Source of the DNA: an uncultured Cellvibrio sp.
Lineage (GTDB): Bacteria > Pseudomonadota > Gammaproteobacteria > Pseudomonadales > Cellvibrionaceae
Direction: 5' to 3'
Assembly (NCBI GenBank): GCA_937958105.1
Contig: CALFXJ010000006.1
Span: 186,001 to 250,000 of the forward strand
Length of the DNA stretch: 64,000 bases
Below are positions 1 to 8,109 of the stretch, piece by piece (positions within the stretch are counted from its first letter, which is position 1; every line of letters begins with the position of its first letter). Made by a program: the position numbers and the translations under genes. The notes under the pieces were generated by a model. The model saw only the letters and a program-made list of their open reading frames with translations, had not been told where the DNA came from and made no database searches.

Positions 1-484
1 TGCGGGCGTCCATGGGCAGAAAGAAGATGCCGTCATGATGCGCACCCACCTGCTGCTCCTGATCGGCGCCGGAATTGGTGGCATCGTCGCGGAATGGAGG
101 CAGGCTGCCTGTCAAGGGTGTACCCCAAGGCACAAAGGGGGTAGCGGTATAACCAGCAGGCACCAGGATGGTGTCGGGGCGTGCAGCGGCAATGGCGGCA
201 AAGCCCAGCAATGGCGCGGTTGATGAGGATGAGCTGCTCGAACTGCTGGCGGTGCTGGAGGACGACGATGAGGAGGAACCGGCATCATCATCGTCATCAC
301 TGCCACAGCCTGCCAGCCCTATCCCCATGAAGGTGGCAAGGGCCGCGCCCACGCCACCCTTCAGGAACGACCGGCGTTGCTGACGCGCATCCAGAATGGC
401 GGCGAAGGTCGCGTTATCGGAAAAATTGGAGAGTGGTTCTTCACCACTGTTGTCGATCACAAGGGATTGGTGTTTTTCTGTCAT
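1..484 (-). CDS. PhoX-like (DUF839) phosphatase, amino-terminal part only
   Basis: Reading from the ATG at 484 towards the left edge gives 161 codons without a stop; the rest lies outside the window. Residues 37-42 are RRSFLK, a consensus twin-arginine export signal. A hydrophobic stretch follows and ends in LAGC with Cys60, which could be a lipobox. Next come five Asp residues and two long serine runs (about 70-77 and 80-88), the linker style of cellulolytic marine gammaproteobacteria. The mature part has a WGTPL motif (W120) and an EQQVGAHHDG segment (about 143-152), which I recognise from PhoX proteins, Ca/Fe-dependent alkaline phosphatases of the periplasm or cell surface. Enzymatic activity cannot be judged because the metal ligands lie mostly downstream. 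Confidence 0.8.
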   Translation of the reverse strand, partial: MTEKHQSLVIDNSGEEPLSNFSDNATFAAILDARQQRRSFLKGGVGAALATFMGIGLAGCGSDDDDDAGSSSSSSSSTASSSSSSSSSTAPLLGFAAIAAARPDTILVPAGYTATPFVPWGTPLTGSLPPFRDDATNSGADQEQQVGAHHDGIFFLPMDAR

Positions 485-559
485 GAGACCTTGGCTCCGG
501 CTGACGGTGGTTGGAATGGTGTAGCCAGCGGAATTAAACGTCTTGTTTGTGGCAGTTCT

Positions 560-604
560 GCGACAGAATGACGAAGCTTTGATGACAAACTGAAACGGTG
601 ACAA
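560..604 (-). promoter_or_regulatory. Cluster of TGTCA-like motifs upstream of the phoX-like gene
   Basis: On the minus strand this stretch has four related heptamers: TTGTCAC (604-598), TTGTCAT (588-582), TCGTCAT (574-568) and CTGTCGC (566-560). PhoB boxes are built from CTGTCAT-type heptamers, and phoX genes are typical PhoB targets. The spacings seen here (16, 14 and 8 nt) do not follow the regular 11-nt period of a Pho box, so this is only a candidate. Confidence 0.25.
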
Positions 605-711
605 TGGGATGCGTTGATCGCACCTGAGCAGCGGTACATACAATAAAACCTCACCCCGGTTTGCCTGCTAATATGCGCAACTCTTTTCTCCGGTTGTTGC
701 AAGGTCGATTT

Positions 712-1596
712 ATGCTCAGCGAACTCGTCGCGATTCTGGCCCCCATCGTTATCAGCGTGCTCATCGGTTTTATCTGGGGCCGTTCCGGTACGGATTATCC
801 GGCAGACTTTGTGTCTCGCATCGTGATGTACGTGGGTACGCCGTGCCTGACGATTTCGGCCATGAGTAAAGTCGAGGTGGATGCGTCGGTTATGGGCGAG
901 GTGATGCTCGCCACTGCTGTCGCGATGACGGCCATGGGGGGGCTCGGGTGGTTGCTGTTGCGCAGCCTGAAGCTCGATATCCCCACTTATCTGCCGCCGC
1001 TGATCTTTCCCAACAACGGCAATATGGGTTTACCTCTGTGCCTGTTTGCCTTCGGTCAGCTGGGCCTGGCCTTGGCTCTGGGTTCCTTCATGGTGATGAT
1101 GATCGCTACCTTTACGGTGGGACTGCTGCTGGTATCGGAAGGCGGGTGGGGAGATCGTTTCAAGGATATGGCGCGCCAGCCGGTGATTCACTCCATGATT
1201 ATCGCCCTGGCAATGCTGGTGACCGGGACTCATCTGCCCCGCTGGATCGACAATACCGTCACGCTGATTGGCGGTTTTGCTATCCCGCTGATGACCATTA
1301 CCCTTGGTGTCTCCCTTGCCACCCTCAGGATCGGTACCTGGAGGCGCAGCTTTGGTTTCAGTGTCGCGCGGATCTTCGGCGGGCTTGGTCTGGGCTGGTT
1401 GAGTTGCTGGATTTTGGGTGTGGAGGATGTGTCGCGCAGCGTGGTCCTGCTGCAATCGGCCATGCCGGTAGCTGTCTTCAATTACCTGCTGGCACTGCGC
1501 TACGACCGCAACCCCCAGGAAATCGCGGCCATGGTCGTGATCTCAACCCTGCTGGCCTTCGTCACTCTCCCATTCCTGCTCATGCTGATCCTCTAG
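712..1596 (+). CDS. AEC-family (auxin efflux carrier type) membrane transporter
   Basis: A 294-residue, almost entirely hydrophobic protein with about ten predicted membrane segments. It has the features of the AEC family: an N-terminal LAPIVISVLIGFIWG helix, an early PCLTISAM segment, and NNGNMGLPL in the middle (a family hallmark). Family members are inner-membrane carriers of organic acids such as malate or malonate, but the substrate cannot be read from sequence. The ATG at 712 is chosen because AAGG at 701-704 lies 7 nt upstream. An in-frame TTG at 661 would add 17 atypical residues. The gene stands alone and is followed by two REP-like palindromes. Confidence 0.85.
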   Translation: MLSELVAILAPIVISVLIGFIWGRSGTDYPADFVSRIVMYVGTPCLTISAMSKVEVDASVMGEVMLATAVAMTAMGGLGWLLLRSLKLDIPTYLPPLIFPNNGNMGLPLCLFAFGQLGLALALGSFMVMMIATFTVGLLLVSEGGWGDRFKDMARQPVIHSMIIALAMLVTGTHLPRWIDNTVTLIGGFAIPLMTITLGVSLATLRIGTWRRSFGFSVARIFGGLGLGWLSCWILGVEDVSRSVVLLQSAMPVAVFNYLLALRYDRNPQEIAAMVVISTLLAFVTLPFLLMLIL

Positions 1597-1598
1597 CC

Positions 1599-1637
1599 CG
1601 TAGGTCGGATTAAAGGCCCTGCCTCGTAATCCGACAC
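1599..1637. repeat. REP-like palindrome, copy 1
   Basis: The left arm GTAGGTCGGATTA and right arm CGTAATCCGACAC are separated by a divergent loop. It lies just after the AEC transporter stop codon. Confidence 0.85.
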
Positions 1638-1669
1638 CCCCGAGGCCGGTTACCAATCATGTCTAACCC

Positions 1670-1703
1670 GTAGGTCGGATTAGCCGAAGGTGTAATCCGA
1701 CTC
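1670..1703. repeat. REP-like palindrome, copy 2
   Basis: GTAGGTCGGATTAGCC, a GAAGGT loop and GTAATCCGAC. It lies 33 nt after copy 1 in the same orientation, between convergent genes. Confidence 0.88.
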
Positions 1704-1717
1704 TACCCAACCCAAAT

Positions 1718-3016
1718 CTAACCCTGATTCTCCCGCTCTTCATCCAGCACCACACAATTCCGCCCCAGGTGCTTGGCCTTATACAAGGCCCGGTCGCTGC
1801 GCATGAACAACTCATCAAAACTCTCACCCTCACCAGCGATACTGATTCCGAGGCTCACGGTCAGGGGAACAGGTTTCTCCCGGTACTCAAGCGTCAGCGA
1901 CTCAATGGCCGTGCGCAGTTTCTCAGCGATTAACACGGCCTGCTGCGTCGTCGTATTCACGCACAGCAGCAAAAATTCTTCTCCGCCCCAGCGGGCGAGG
2001 CTGTCGCTGCTGCGGATATTTGTATGCAGCGCGGCGGCCACCTGCTGCAGGACATAGTCTCCTGCATCGTGGCCGTGCCGGTCGTTGATACGTTTGAAGT
2101 GATCAATATCAATGATGATGAGAGCGGTATCTGCCGGCAGTGCACCATCCACCGCCACCTTATTGAGTTCATCGCCAAACCCGTTGCGGTTGAGCGTGCT
2201 GGTCAAAGGATCGATGCTCGACAGGGTTTTGTATTTCTGCGATTCCTCCTCCAGCCCGCCCGAGTAGGTCGCGAGGGTGGCAAGGCGGCGGGAGTCATTG
2301 CGAATGCGTTGTTCCTGCGTCAGAGAGTGGCGGGAGATCATCAGCAGATTACCGAGCAGCCATAACAGCGCCACGCCGAGATACCACTGACTGGCGGGGA
2401 GCAATTCTCCGTAGAACTCAATGTACTCCAGCTCCAGCTCGTGATTCCCGGCAGAGATAGGCGCAACCAGATCAAGACTGATATCCATTACCTGGGTGTC
2501 GCTGGAGCTGCTCTGAGCCAGTGCCCAGCCCTTGGTTGTGATGGAGACGGGTGCGCGGGTTTCCTGCGCGCGGAAGCTGACATCCAGGCCGCGCAAGGTA
2601 TCCCGGTAACTGTTGCGCACGCTGCCCGCATCAAAGTTGTGCAGACGGATACGCAGCCGCTCATTACTGCCCTGGTAGTTTAATTTGACTTCCATGTGCT
2701 CATAGCTGGCAAACCCTGCCTCGCTCAAGGCTTCGCCAATACTCAGGGTCAGGCCGCAATAAACCTGGTCGCTCGGCGTATCGCTGGCGATACAGCGAAA
2801 ACTGAAGCCTCGCTCGTCGATCCACTCCGCCTGGGTGTGGCCGGTATGTTGCCCATCGAAAAACAGGTGATAGCCAGATATCTGCTCGGGATAGATACGG
2901 ACTTTCCGTTCCGGCAGAACAAAATAGGCGAGCAGGGCAATAACGGCTGCCAGCGTAGAGATCATCAGCAAGCGGTACAGCCTGGGTACGGAGTGGGGAG
3001 CGGTTACAGCGGCCAT
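1718..3016 (-). CDS. Membrane-anchored GGDEF diguanylate cyclase
   Basis: A 432-residue protein predicted to make cyclic di-GMP from two GTP. One membrane helix at about residues 15-35 precedes a periplasmic sensor region of about 170 residues with no family I can name. A second helix at about 205-227 and a short coiled linker lead to a C-terminal GGDEF domain. The active-site signature is GGEEF (about 344-348). RSSD sits exactly five residues before it, the layout of an inhibitory I-site, so product feedback is expected. No EAL domain is present. The gene is transcribed towards the AEC transporter with REP copies between them. The ATG at 3016 gives a normal short cytoplasmic tail before the first helix. 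Confidence 0.92.
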   Translation of the reverse strand: MAAVTAPHSVPRLYRLLMISTLAAVIALLAYFVLPERKVRIYPEQISGYHLFFDGQHTGHTQAEWIDERGFSFRCIASDTPSDQVYCGLTLSIGEALSEAGFASYEHMEVKLNYQGSNERLRIRLHNFDAGSVRNSYRDTLRGLDVSFRAQETRAPVSITTKGWALAQSSSSDTQVMDISLDLVAPISAGNHELELEYIEFYGELLPASQWYLGVALLWLLGNLLMISRHSLTQEQRIRNDSRRLATLATYSGGLEEESQKYKTLSSIDPLTSTLNRNGFGDELNKVAVDGALPADTALIIIDIDHFKRINDRHGHDAGDYVLQQVAAALHTNIRSSDSLARWGGEEFLLLCVNTTTQQAVLIAEKLRTAIESLTLEYREKPVPLTVSLGISIAGEGESFDELFMRSDRALYKAKHLGRNCVVLDEERENQG

Positions 3017-3107
3017 TCATAATCCACAACTAAGATGTTGATCCAAGTGTAGCCCAGGTTCACGACAGCGGTAGTGTGATGTTGCGCATAATTCAACATT
3101 TCTGCAG

Positions 3108-4517
3108 TCACTCGGCAACCAACGAACCGAGCTTGATCACTGCCTTTTCAACCCGCGTATTCCATACACAGGCACAGGAAAGCCGCACGAAGTTGCGGTA
3201 CTTCTGGCTCGGAGAAAAAATCGGGCCCGGCGCGATGCTGATGCCCTGGGCCAGTGCACGGCGGGCAAGGTCAAAGCTGTCCACCGAGTCGGGCAGCTCC
3301 AGCCAGATCACAAACCCACCTTGGGGGCGGGTGACGCGAGTGCCTTCGGGAAAGTAGTCCGACACCGCCTGCGTCATGCGTGCTACAGCCTGGGCATATT
3401 CGCCGCGCACCTTGCGCAGGTGTCTTTCATAGACGCCGCTCTCCAGCAAATCCGCCACCGCCAGTTGGGGGATGGTGGGGGTGGCGAGGTTGAGCACGTA
3501 CTTCATATATTCCACCCGTTGCTGAAAGCGTCCCGGCGCAATCCAGCCGACCCGCAGGCCGGGCGACAGGGTTTTGGAGACAGAACTGCACAGAATCACA
3601 TTGCCACTGTTGGTCATCCCCATACACAGCGGAGGACGCTGGCCGGAAAATGCCAGGTCGCCATAGATGTCGTCCTCAATCAGTACAATCTGTTGGCGAT
3701 CCAGCAATCTCACCAGCCGCTTTTTATGCTCCAGCGGCATGCTGGCACCGAGGGGATTACTGAAGTTGGGTACCACCACGCAGGCTTTCACCGGCCAGCG
3801 ACTGATGGCCAGCTCCAGCGCTTCAATGGAAATACCGGTCAGGGGGTGGGTGGGAATTTCCAGTGCCTCCAGCCCCAGGGATTCCAGTACCTGCAGGAGT
3901 CCATAAAACGCCGGTGATTCGATCGCCACCACATCGCCGGGCCGGGTTACCGCCCGCAACGCGATACTCAGGGCCTCCTGTGTGCCGTTGGTAATGACCA
4001 GATTATCCGGATTAACGGCGCATCCCGCTTCCGCCATCCGCCGCGCCAGCTGTCGGCGCAGCTCCGGGGAGCCGGGAGAAAATTCGTAATTGGCGGAGCG
4101 CACCCGATGCTGGCGGGCAGAACGGATCAGTGCCCGCTCAATGGCACGGGTCGGTAGAAACTCCGGCGCGGGTACAGCTGCACCCAGCTGCACGACAGAC
4201 GGGTTACTGGCCGCTCGGATCAGCTGTACCACCATTTCCTGGCCGGTCACTGGCGCCGGGTGAGGTGTGTCGGTCAGCGGGCGGGGCTGGGGAATCCGGT
4301 TGCTGAGCTGCGCGCGTACGTAAAAGCCGGAACGCTGACGGCTTTCCAGTACACCCTGATCCTCCAGCAGTCGATAAGCGGCAATTACCGTGGCGATGCT
4401 GAGGTTGCGCTGGCGGCTCAACTGCCTTACGCCGGGCAGCCGGTCGCCCGGCTGAAAACTGCCCTGACGGATGGAGGTGCGGAGGTCTTCCGCCAGTTGT
4501 TGGTAGAGCGTTTCCAT
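3108..4517 (-). CDS. MocR/PdxR-type regulator: GntR winged helix fused to class I aminotransferase
   Basis: A 469-residue fusion. Residues 1-75 form a GntR-type winged helix (GDRLPGVRQLSRQRNLSIAT, then LLEDQGVLESRQRSGFYV). The remainder is a fold-type I aminotransferase domain, with the PLP lysine in SSVSKTLSPGLRVGW (about K315) and NPLGASM. MocR proteins use PLP or an aminated ligand as effector rather than acting as enzymes. The gene is divergent from the phzF/aminotransferase pair, 173 nt away. That arrangement suggests it controls that pair and possibly itself; the target is inference. Length is typical of the family. Confidence 0.9.
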   Translation of the reverse strand: METLYQQLAEDLRTSIRQGSFQPGDRLPGVRQLSRQRNLSIATVIAAYRLLEDQGVLESRQRSGFYVRAQLSNRIPQPRPLTDTPHPAPVTGQEMVVQLIRAASNPSVVQLGAAVPAPEFLPTRAIERALIRSARQHRVRSANYEFSPGSPELRRQLARRMAEAGCAVNPDNLVITNGTQEALSIALRAVTRPGDVVAIESPAFYGLLQVLESLGLEALEIPTHPLTGISIEALELAISRWPVKACVVVPNFSNPLGASMPLEHKKRLVRLLDRQQIVLIEDDIYGDLAFSGQRPPLCMGMTNSGNVILCSSVSKTLSPGLRVGWIAPGRFQQRVEYMKYVLNLATPTIPQLAVADLLESGVYERHLRKVRGEYAQAVARMTQAVSDYFPEGTRVTRPQGGFVIWLELPDSVDSFDLARRALAQGISIAPGPIFSPSQKYRNFVRLSCACVWNTRVEKAVIKLGSLVAE

Positions 4518-4690
4518 AGCGGGCGATTCTGTTGGTTAAGCGTCGCAGACAATAGGTACAGAAGGAGTCATTGTGACCAGTACAGATGAAAGAATAGCGC
4601 ATCTGTACCGGATCAATTTTTATTTTTCTGAAACTGTAACCCTCCAGGGTGACGGCCTAGAGTGGCAATTCAACCCCTTGAGAGATTGCC

Positions 4691-5494
4691 ATGAGTCAAC
4701 CGATTTATATCGTCGATGCCTTTGCCAATGGGCCCTTCACCGGCAACCCTGCGGCGGTCTGTGTATTGCAACAGGAAAAGTCTGCCGAGTGGATGCAGCA
4801 GGTGGCGGCGGAGATGAATCTCTCGGAAACCGCTTTTATCAGCCGTGTGCCTCGCCTGGGCAAGGGTGGCTGGATTCTGCGCTGGTTTACCCCGACGACC
4901 GAAGTCAATCTCTGCGGACATGCGACCCTGGCTGCGGCTCATGTGCTCTGGGAGAGCGGCCGGGAAACAGAGGCGCTCATTGATTTCCATACCCGCAGCG
5001 GCCTGCTGGGCGCGAGCCGGCAGACGAGCGGCATCACCCTGGACTTTCCTGCTGACCCACCGGCAGTGATGGCGGCAGTTCCTCCTGTGCTTGTTGAAGC
5101 ATTGGGCGCTCAGCCCGACTGGCTGGGGCAGGGCCGCGAGGACTGGGTGGCGGTATTTAATTCCGCCGAACAGGTGCGCCGCCTGCAACCGGACTTCCGT
5201 CTGCTCGCCAGCCTGCCGCCACGGGGCGTGATCGCCACGGCCCCAGGCGATGAACCTGGCGTTGATCTGGTATCCCGCTTTTTCGCCCCGCGAGTGGGCA
5301 TTAACGAAGACCCGGTGACCGGAGCAGCTCATTGTCTGCTGGCGGTCTACTGGGGCCGGCAACTGGATAAACACCGGCTGCAGGCCAGGCAGGTTTCAGC
5401 ACGTACCGGCTGGCTGACACTGGCCGTGCACGGTGATCGCGTACAGCTTACGGGCAAGGCCCGCATTACTCTCACAGGAGAATTCCATGGTTGA
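4691..5494 (+). CDS. PhzF-family isomerase
   Basis: A 267-residue member of the PhzF/diaminopimelate-epimerase fold. Recognisable segments are VDAFANGPFTGNPAAVC at the start, NLSETAFI (the Glu aligned with the catalytic acid of PhzF), NLCGHATLAAAHVLW, and EDPVTGAAHC near the end. Apart from phenazine biosynthesis, most family members have unknown substrates, and no other phenazine genes are present, so no pathway is assigned. It starts at ATG 4691. Its last 8 nt overlap the start of the following aminotransferase, so the two are almost certainly co-transcribed and translationally coupled. Control by the divergent MocR regulator is likely. Confidence 0.9.
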   Translation: MSQPIYIVDAFANGPFTGNPAAVCVLQQEKSAEWMQQVAAEMNLSETAFISRVPRLGKGGWILRWFTPTTEVNLCGHATLAAAHVLWESGRETEALIDFHTRSGLLGASRQTSGITLDFPADPPAVMAAVPPVLVEALGAQPDWLGQGREDWVAVFNSAEQVRRLQPDFRLLASLPPRGVIATAPGDEPGVDLVSRFFAPRVGINEDPVTGAAHCLLAVYWGRQLDKHRLQARQVSARTGWLTLAVHGDRVQLTGKARITLTGEFHG

Positions 5495-6407
5495 GTCAGT
5501 TCATCCGGCTGCATGTTGGTTAAATGGCAGATTGGTCGCCCCCCAGGAGGCGATGGTATCGGTGTTTGATCACGGGTTGTTATACGGCGACGGGGTCTTT
5601 GAAGGCATCCGTTTTTACAACGGGCGGGCGTTTCGTCTGGAGGCGCATCTGGAGCGACTGGCGTTGTCAGCCCGAGCCATAGCGCTGATCTTGCCCTACA
5701 CGCTGGCCGAACTGACCGACGCGGTGGAACAAACCGTCGGAGCCGCCGGTGCCGCCGACGGTTACCTGCGTCTGGTCGTCACCCGCGGCGTTGGTCCGCT
5801 GGGGTTAGACCCGACCCGCTGTCAGGCGCCGTCGGTGTTCATCATTGCCGACCGGCTTCGGCTGGTCAGCAGTAAAACCCAGGAAGAGGGCGCCAAGGTC
5901 ATTATCGCTGCGACCCGGCGACTGGGCGCTGACGGGCTGGACCCGCGGATCAAGAGTCTGAATTACCTCAATCATATCCTGGCCCGTATGGAAGCCAGCC
6001 ACGCGGGTGCCGACGAAGCCATCCTGCTCAACGGTGCCGGTCGGGTAGCGGAAGGCAGCGCGGATAATATCTTCATCGTGCGGGGCGGCGAACTGCTGAC
6101 GCCCCCGGTGACGGAGGGTGCCCTGGACGGCATCACCCGGCAGGTGGTGCTGGAGGCGGCTGCTGAATTACATATCCCCCACCGGGAGACACCCCTGGCG
6201 CCTTATGATCTGTACGTGGCCGATGAATGTTTCCTCACCGGCACCGGCGCCGAATTGATACCGGTAGCAAGCATAGACGGCCGCTCCTTGCCCCATTGCC
6301 CCGGCCCGATCTTCGGCATCCTCCAGACCGCATTTCGTTGCTGTGTGAAACGCGAAACCAAAGGATGGGGTGAGCGGGGCGGAGTGTCGGATTACGCCTG
6401 CGGCTAA
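5487..6407 (+). CDS. Class IV PLP aminotransferase (branched-chain aminotransferase or ADC-lyase-like)
   Basis: A 306-residue fold-type IV PLP enzyme. GLLYGDGVFEGIRFYNG and RLEAHLERL are the N-terminal hallmark. RIKSLNYLNHILARMEA holds the PLP lysine. EGSADNIFIV and FLTGTGAELIPV are the C-terminal phosphate-binding segments. This pattern fits IlvE-like or 4-amino-4-deoxychorismate-lyase-like enzymes; sequence alone does not fix the amino acid. The ATG at 5487 follows AGGAG at 5476-5480; an upstream in-frame GTG at 5433 lies deep inside phzF. Oddly, the last residues (SDYACG) and the TAA stop are encoded by a REP-like palindrome, so the reading frame appears to have been extended or trimmed by that repeat. 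Confidence 0.88.
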   Translation: MVESVHPAACWLNGRLVAPQEAMVSVFDHGLLYGDGVFEGIRFYNGRAFRLEAHLERLALSARAIALILPYTLAELTDAVEQTVGAAGAADGYLRLVVTRGVGPLGLDPTRCQAPSVFIIADRLRLVSSKTQEEGAKVIIAATRRLGADGLDPRIKSLNYLNHILARMEASHAGADEAILLNGAGRVAEGSADNIFIVRGGELLTPPVTEGALDGITRQVVLEAAAELHIPHRETPLAPYDLYVADECFLTGTGAELIPVASIDGRSLPHCPGPIFGILQTAFRCCVKRETKGWGERGGVSDYACG

Positions 6408-6411
6408 TCCT
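6387..6411. repeat. REP-like palindrome, copy 3, overlapping a CDS end
   Basis: GTCGGATTACGCCTGCGGCTAATCC in two arms, inverted relative to copies 1-2 and lacking the outer GACCTAC. It encodes the last codons and the stop of the aminotransferase. Confidence 0.85.
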
Positions 6412-6455
6412 GTCTACATTCTCGTCTCGTGTTTCTTTTGGGGCTGGGCTGGGTT

Positions 6456-6485
6456 GTCGGATTACGCTGCGCTAATCCGACCTAC
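6456..6485. repeat. REP-like palindrome, copy 4 (short loop)
   Basis: GTCGGATTACGCTGCGCTAA followed by TCCGACCTAC; a perfect-arm element with a minimal loop, inverted orientation. Confidence 0.9.
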
Positions 6486-6527
6486 GGTTATGCGATCTCA
6501 GTTCGCATTCTTTTGGGGTGGGGTGTT

Positions 6528-6559
6528 GTCGGATTACGCCTGCGGCTAATCCGACCTAC
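6528..6559. repeat. REP-like palindrome, copy 5
   Basis: GTCGGATTACGCC, a TGC loop, GGCTAATCCGACCTAC; inverted orientation, complete arms. Confidence 0.9.
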
Positions 6560-6619
6560 GGGTGGGGTTTGTGTTCAGTGATGGGTAATTTACGTAGTCG
6601 GTTTAGCCGCACAGCCTAT

Positions 6620-6651
6620 GTAGGTCGGATTAGCCAAAGGCGTAATCCGAC
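6620..6651. repeat. REP-like palindrome, copy 6
   Basis: GTAGGTCGGATTAGCC, an AAAG loop, GCGTAATCCGAC; forward orientation, so it faces copies 4 and 5. Confidence 0.9.
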
Positions 6652-6725
6652 AAATCCATCGCCCCATGGAAGAAGTCCGACATCTCATTCCCACGACCGC
6701 CAGTCGTGCATTACGCTCCACAATC

Positions 6726-7736
6726 TCACCCAGCGGCCTGCAGAACTTTAGCCAATTCAATAACCGACAATGGGGCGGAGCCTTCGGCTTTGTTGCTGAG
6801 GGTGACGTAGACACTATGGCCTGCTTCGGCAGTGCCTTTAATGACCTTGGCCAAGGCCTCCCGCGTTTCCGGGTCGGGGTCAACCATTCGATCGAAGGGC
6901 GCATAGAGATCCCGCGCATCCTCGTACCCATAGGCTCCGTGCAGCGGGTTCAGGTTCCAACGGCACACCAGCGGTCCCGGCCACAGCGCACGCAGGATCG
7001 GCAGCTGCTCGGTAATACGTGGCATCTTGGCGTGCAGGCCCATACAGTAAGTCGCGCCGGTATCCTTCAGCGCCTCGACGAACGCTGGAGTCAGCCAGTG
7101 TGGGTCCCGCACTTCCACTGCAACCACCCCATCGGGCGCCGTCTTGCGTAAGTCCGGGATGGCCTGGAGCAGGCGGTGCAGCCTCTGGATCAGTTCCGGC
7201 ATGCGGACCAGCCAATGGGCGGGCAGCGGGCTGATCTGGAATACCAGCGCACCCAGCCGATGACCGAGTCCTTCCAGTGCGGGCTCGACAAACAGCTGCA
7301 CTGCCTGGGCTGCATCAAGGAAGTGCAGGTTCGGGCGCATGCCGCGCCCGGATTCATCCCGTACCAGCGCATCGGTAATCAGACTTGGCGCTTTGACCAC
7401 AAACCGGAAATCCGGCGGTACCTGCGCCGCATATTCGGCGTATTGTGCAAGGTTCAACGGGCGATAGAAGGAGCGGTCGATGCTTACGGTGCGGAAGAGA
7501 GGATGCCGCGAATAGGCTGTCAGACCGTGGCGAGACAGGCTGGCTTCGGGATATTTTCCGTCCCAGACCATTCCCGCCCAACCCGGATAATTCCAGGAAG
7601 AGGTACCCAGCCGCAGGTGCGCCGGCAGTCCTGCGGCCAGCTCCGTCAGTTCAGGGTCAGGCGCAGCCGGCTCTACAGTCCGCGCGGACGTTTTCGTCTT
7701 GGAAGGGGCGTTATCGCCGAAGAGCGAGGTTTGCAT
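6726..7736 (-). CDS. DUF72 (YecE-like) protein
   Basis: A 336-residue DUF72 protein, a TIM-barrel-like family of unknown function. The motifs that place it are LGTSSWNYPGWAGMVW at about residue 42, the ETVSIDRSFYR-like segment (here TVSIDRSFYRPL), FRFVVKAPS, and VAVEVRDPHW. About 40 polar N-terminal residues precede the domain and look disordered. It stands alone between two groups of REP-like palindromes and is convergent to the aminotransferase. I cannot assign an activity. The start at 7736 is the first ATG in frame, with an AGG-containing stretch upstream. Confidence 0.85.
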   Translation of the reverse strand: MQTSLFGDNAPSKTKTSARTVEPAAPDPELTELAAGLPAHLRLGTSSWNYPGWAGMVWDGKYPEASLSRHGLTAYSRHPLFRTVSIDRSFYRPLNLAQYAEYAAQVPPDFRFVVKAPSLITDALVRDESGRGMRPNLHFLDAAQAVQLFVEPALEGLGHRLGALVFQISPLPAHWLVRMPELIQRLHRLLQAIPDLRKTAPDGVVAVEVRDPHWLTPAFVEALKDTGATYCMGLHAKMPRITEQLPILRALWPGPLVCRWNLNPLHGAYGYEDARDLYAPFDRMVDPDPETREALAKVIKGTAEAGHSVYVTLSNKAEGSAPLSVIELAKVLQAAG

Positions 7737-7770
7737 GAACCTGATTATTCCTGAGTTTTGGATGGAGAGC

Positions 7771-7800
7771 GTCGGGTTACGCTGCGCTAATCCGACCTAC
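7771..7800. repeat. REP-like palindrome, copy 7
   Basis: GTCGGGTTACGCTGCGCTAA then TCCGACCTAC; one arm mismatch (GGGTT for GGATT). Confidence 0.85.
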
Positions 7801-7836
7801 ACGTCTAAGGCTGATTCTACTGAATCATAATGCATT

Positions 7837-7867
7837 GTCGGATTACGCTGGCGCTAATCCGACCTAC
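7837..7867. repeat. REP-like palindrome, copy 8
   Basis: GTCGGATTACGCTGGCGCTA then ATCCGACCTAC; inverted orientation. Confidence 0.9.
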
Positions 7868-7902
7868 GGGTGGGGCTCGGGTTCAGTGTGGGGTGATCCA
7901 GC

Positions 7903-7938
7903 GTAGGTCGGATTAGCCGCACAGCGGCGTAATCCGAC
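7903..7938. repeat. REP-like palindrome, copy 9
   Basis: GTAGGTCGGATTAGCCGC, an AC-containing loop, then GCGGCGTAATCCGAC; forward orientation with the long CCGC-extended stem also seen in copy 10. Confidence 0.9.
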
Positions 7939-8109
7939 GATCAAACAATATTCCGAAACTAAACCTGCTGTTGCCGACTCACACGCAAAACTACCGCATT
8001 CTATCCCACTCTTTATAACGCGTGCCGACACACCACTTGAACAGCCGGGGTGCAATCCCGTAGGCTTGGCAGCTATTTTACCGTCACGAATAAACGGGAA
8101 CCCCCTACG

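Larger units (their letters stand above)
6408..6725. other. Gene-free 318-nt stretch filled with REP-like elements
   Basis: No credible ORF. It holds three complete palindromes (6456-6485, 6528-6559, 6620-6651) and a degenerate half copy at about 6596-6614 (TAGTCGGTTTAGCCGCACAG). Spacers between copies share short G-rich runs (TTTTGGGG, GGGTG), which suggests the flanks may have duplicated together. About 75 nt after the last copy separate it from the end of the convergent DUF72 gene. Confidence 0.8.
7737..8109. other. Gene-free 373-nt stretch between divergent genes, with three REP-like elements
   Basis: Separates the DUF72 gene (minus) from purU (plus). It contains palindromes at 7771-7800, 7837-7867 and 7903-7938, the first two inverted and the third forward. 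No ORF with a ribosome binding site is visible. The roughly 150 nt before purU are AT-richer and presumably hold its promoter, but no strong -35/-10 pair stands out. Confidence 0.75.

Noticed and set aside
4691..6407. PhzF gene as evidence of phenazine production
   Set aside because: No phzA-E or phzG genes are present, and most PhzF-family members are unrelated to phenazines.
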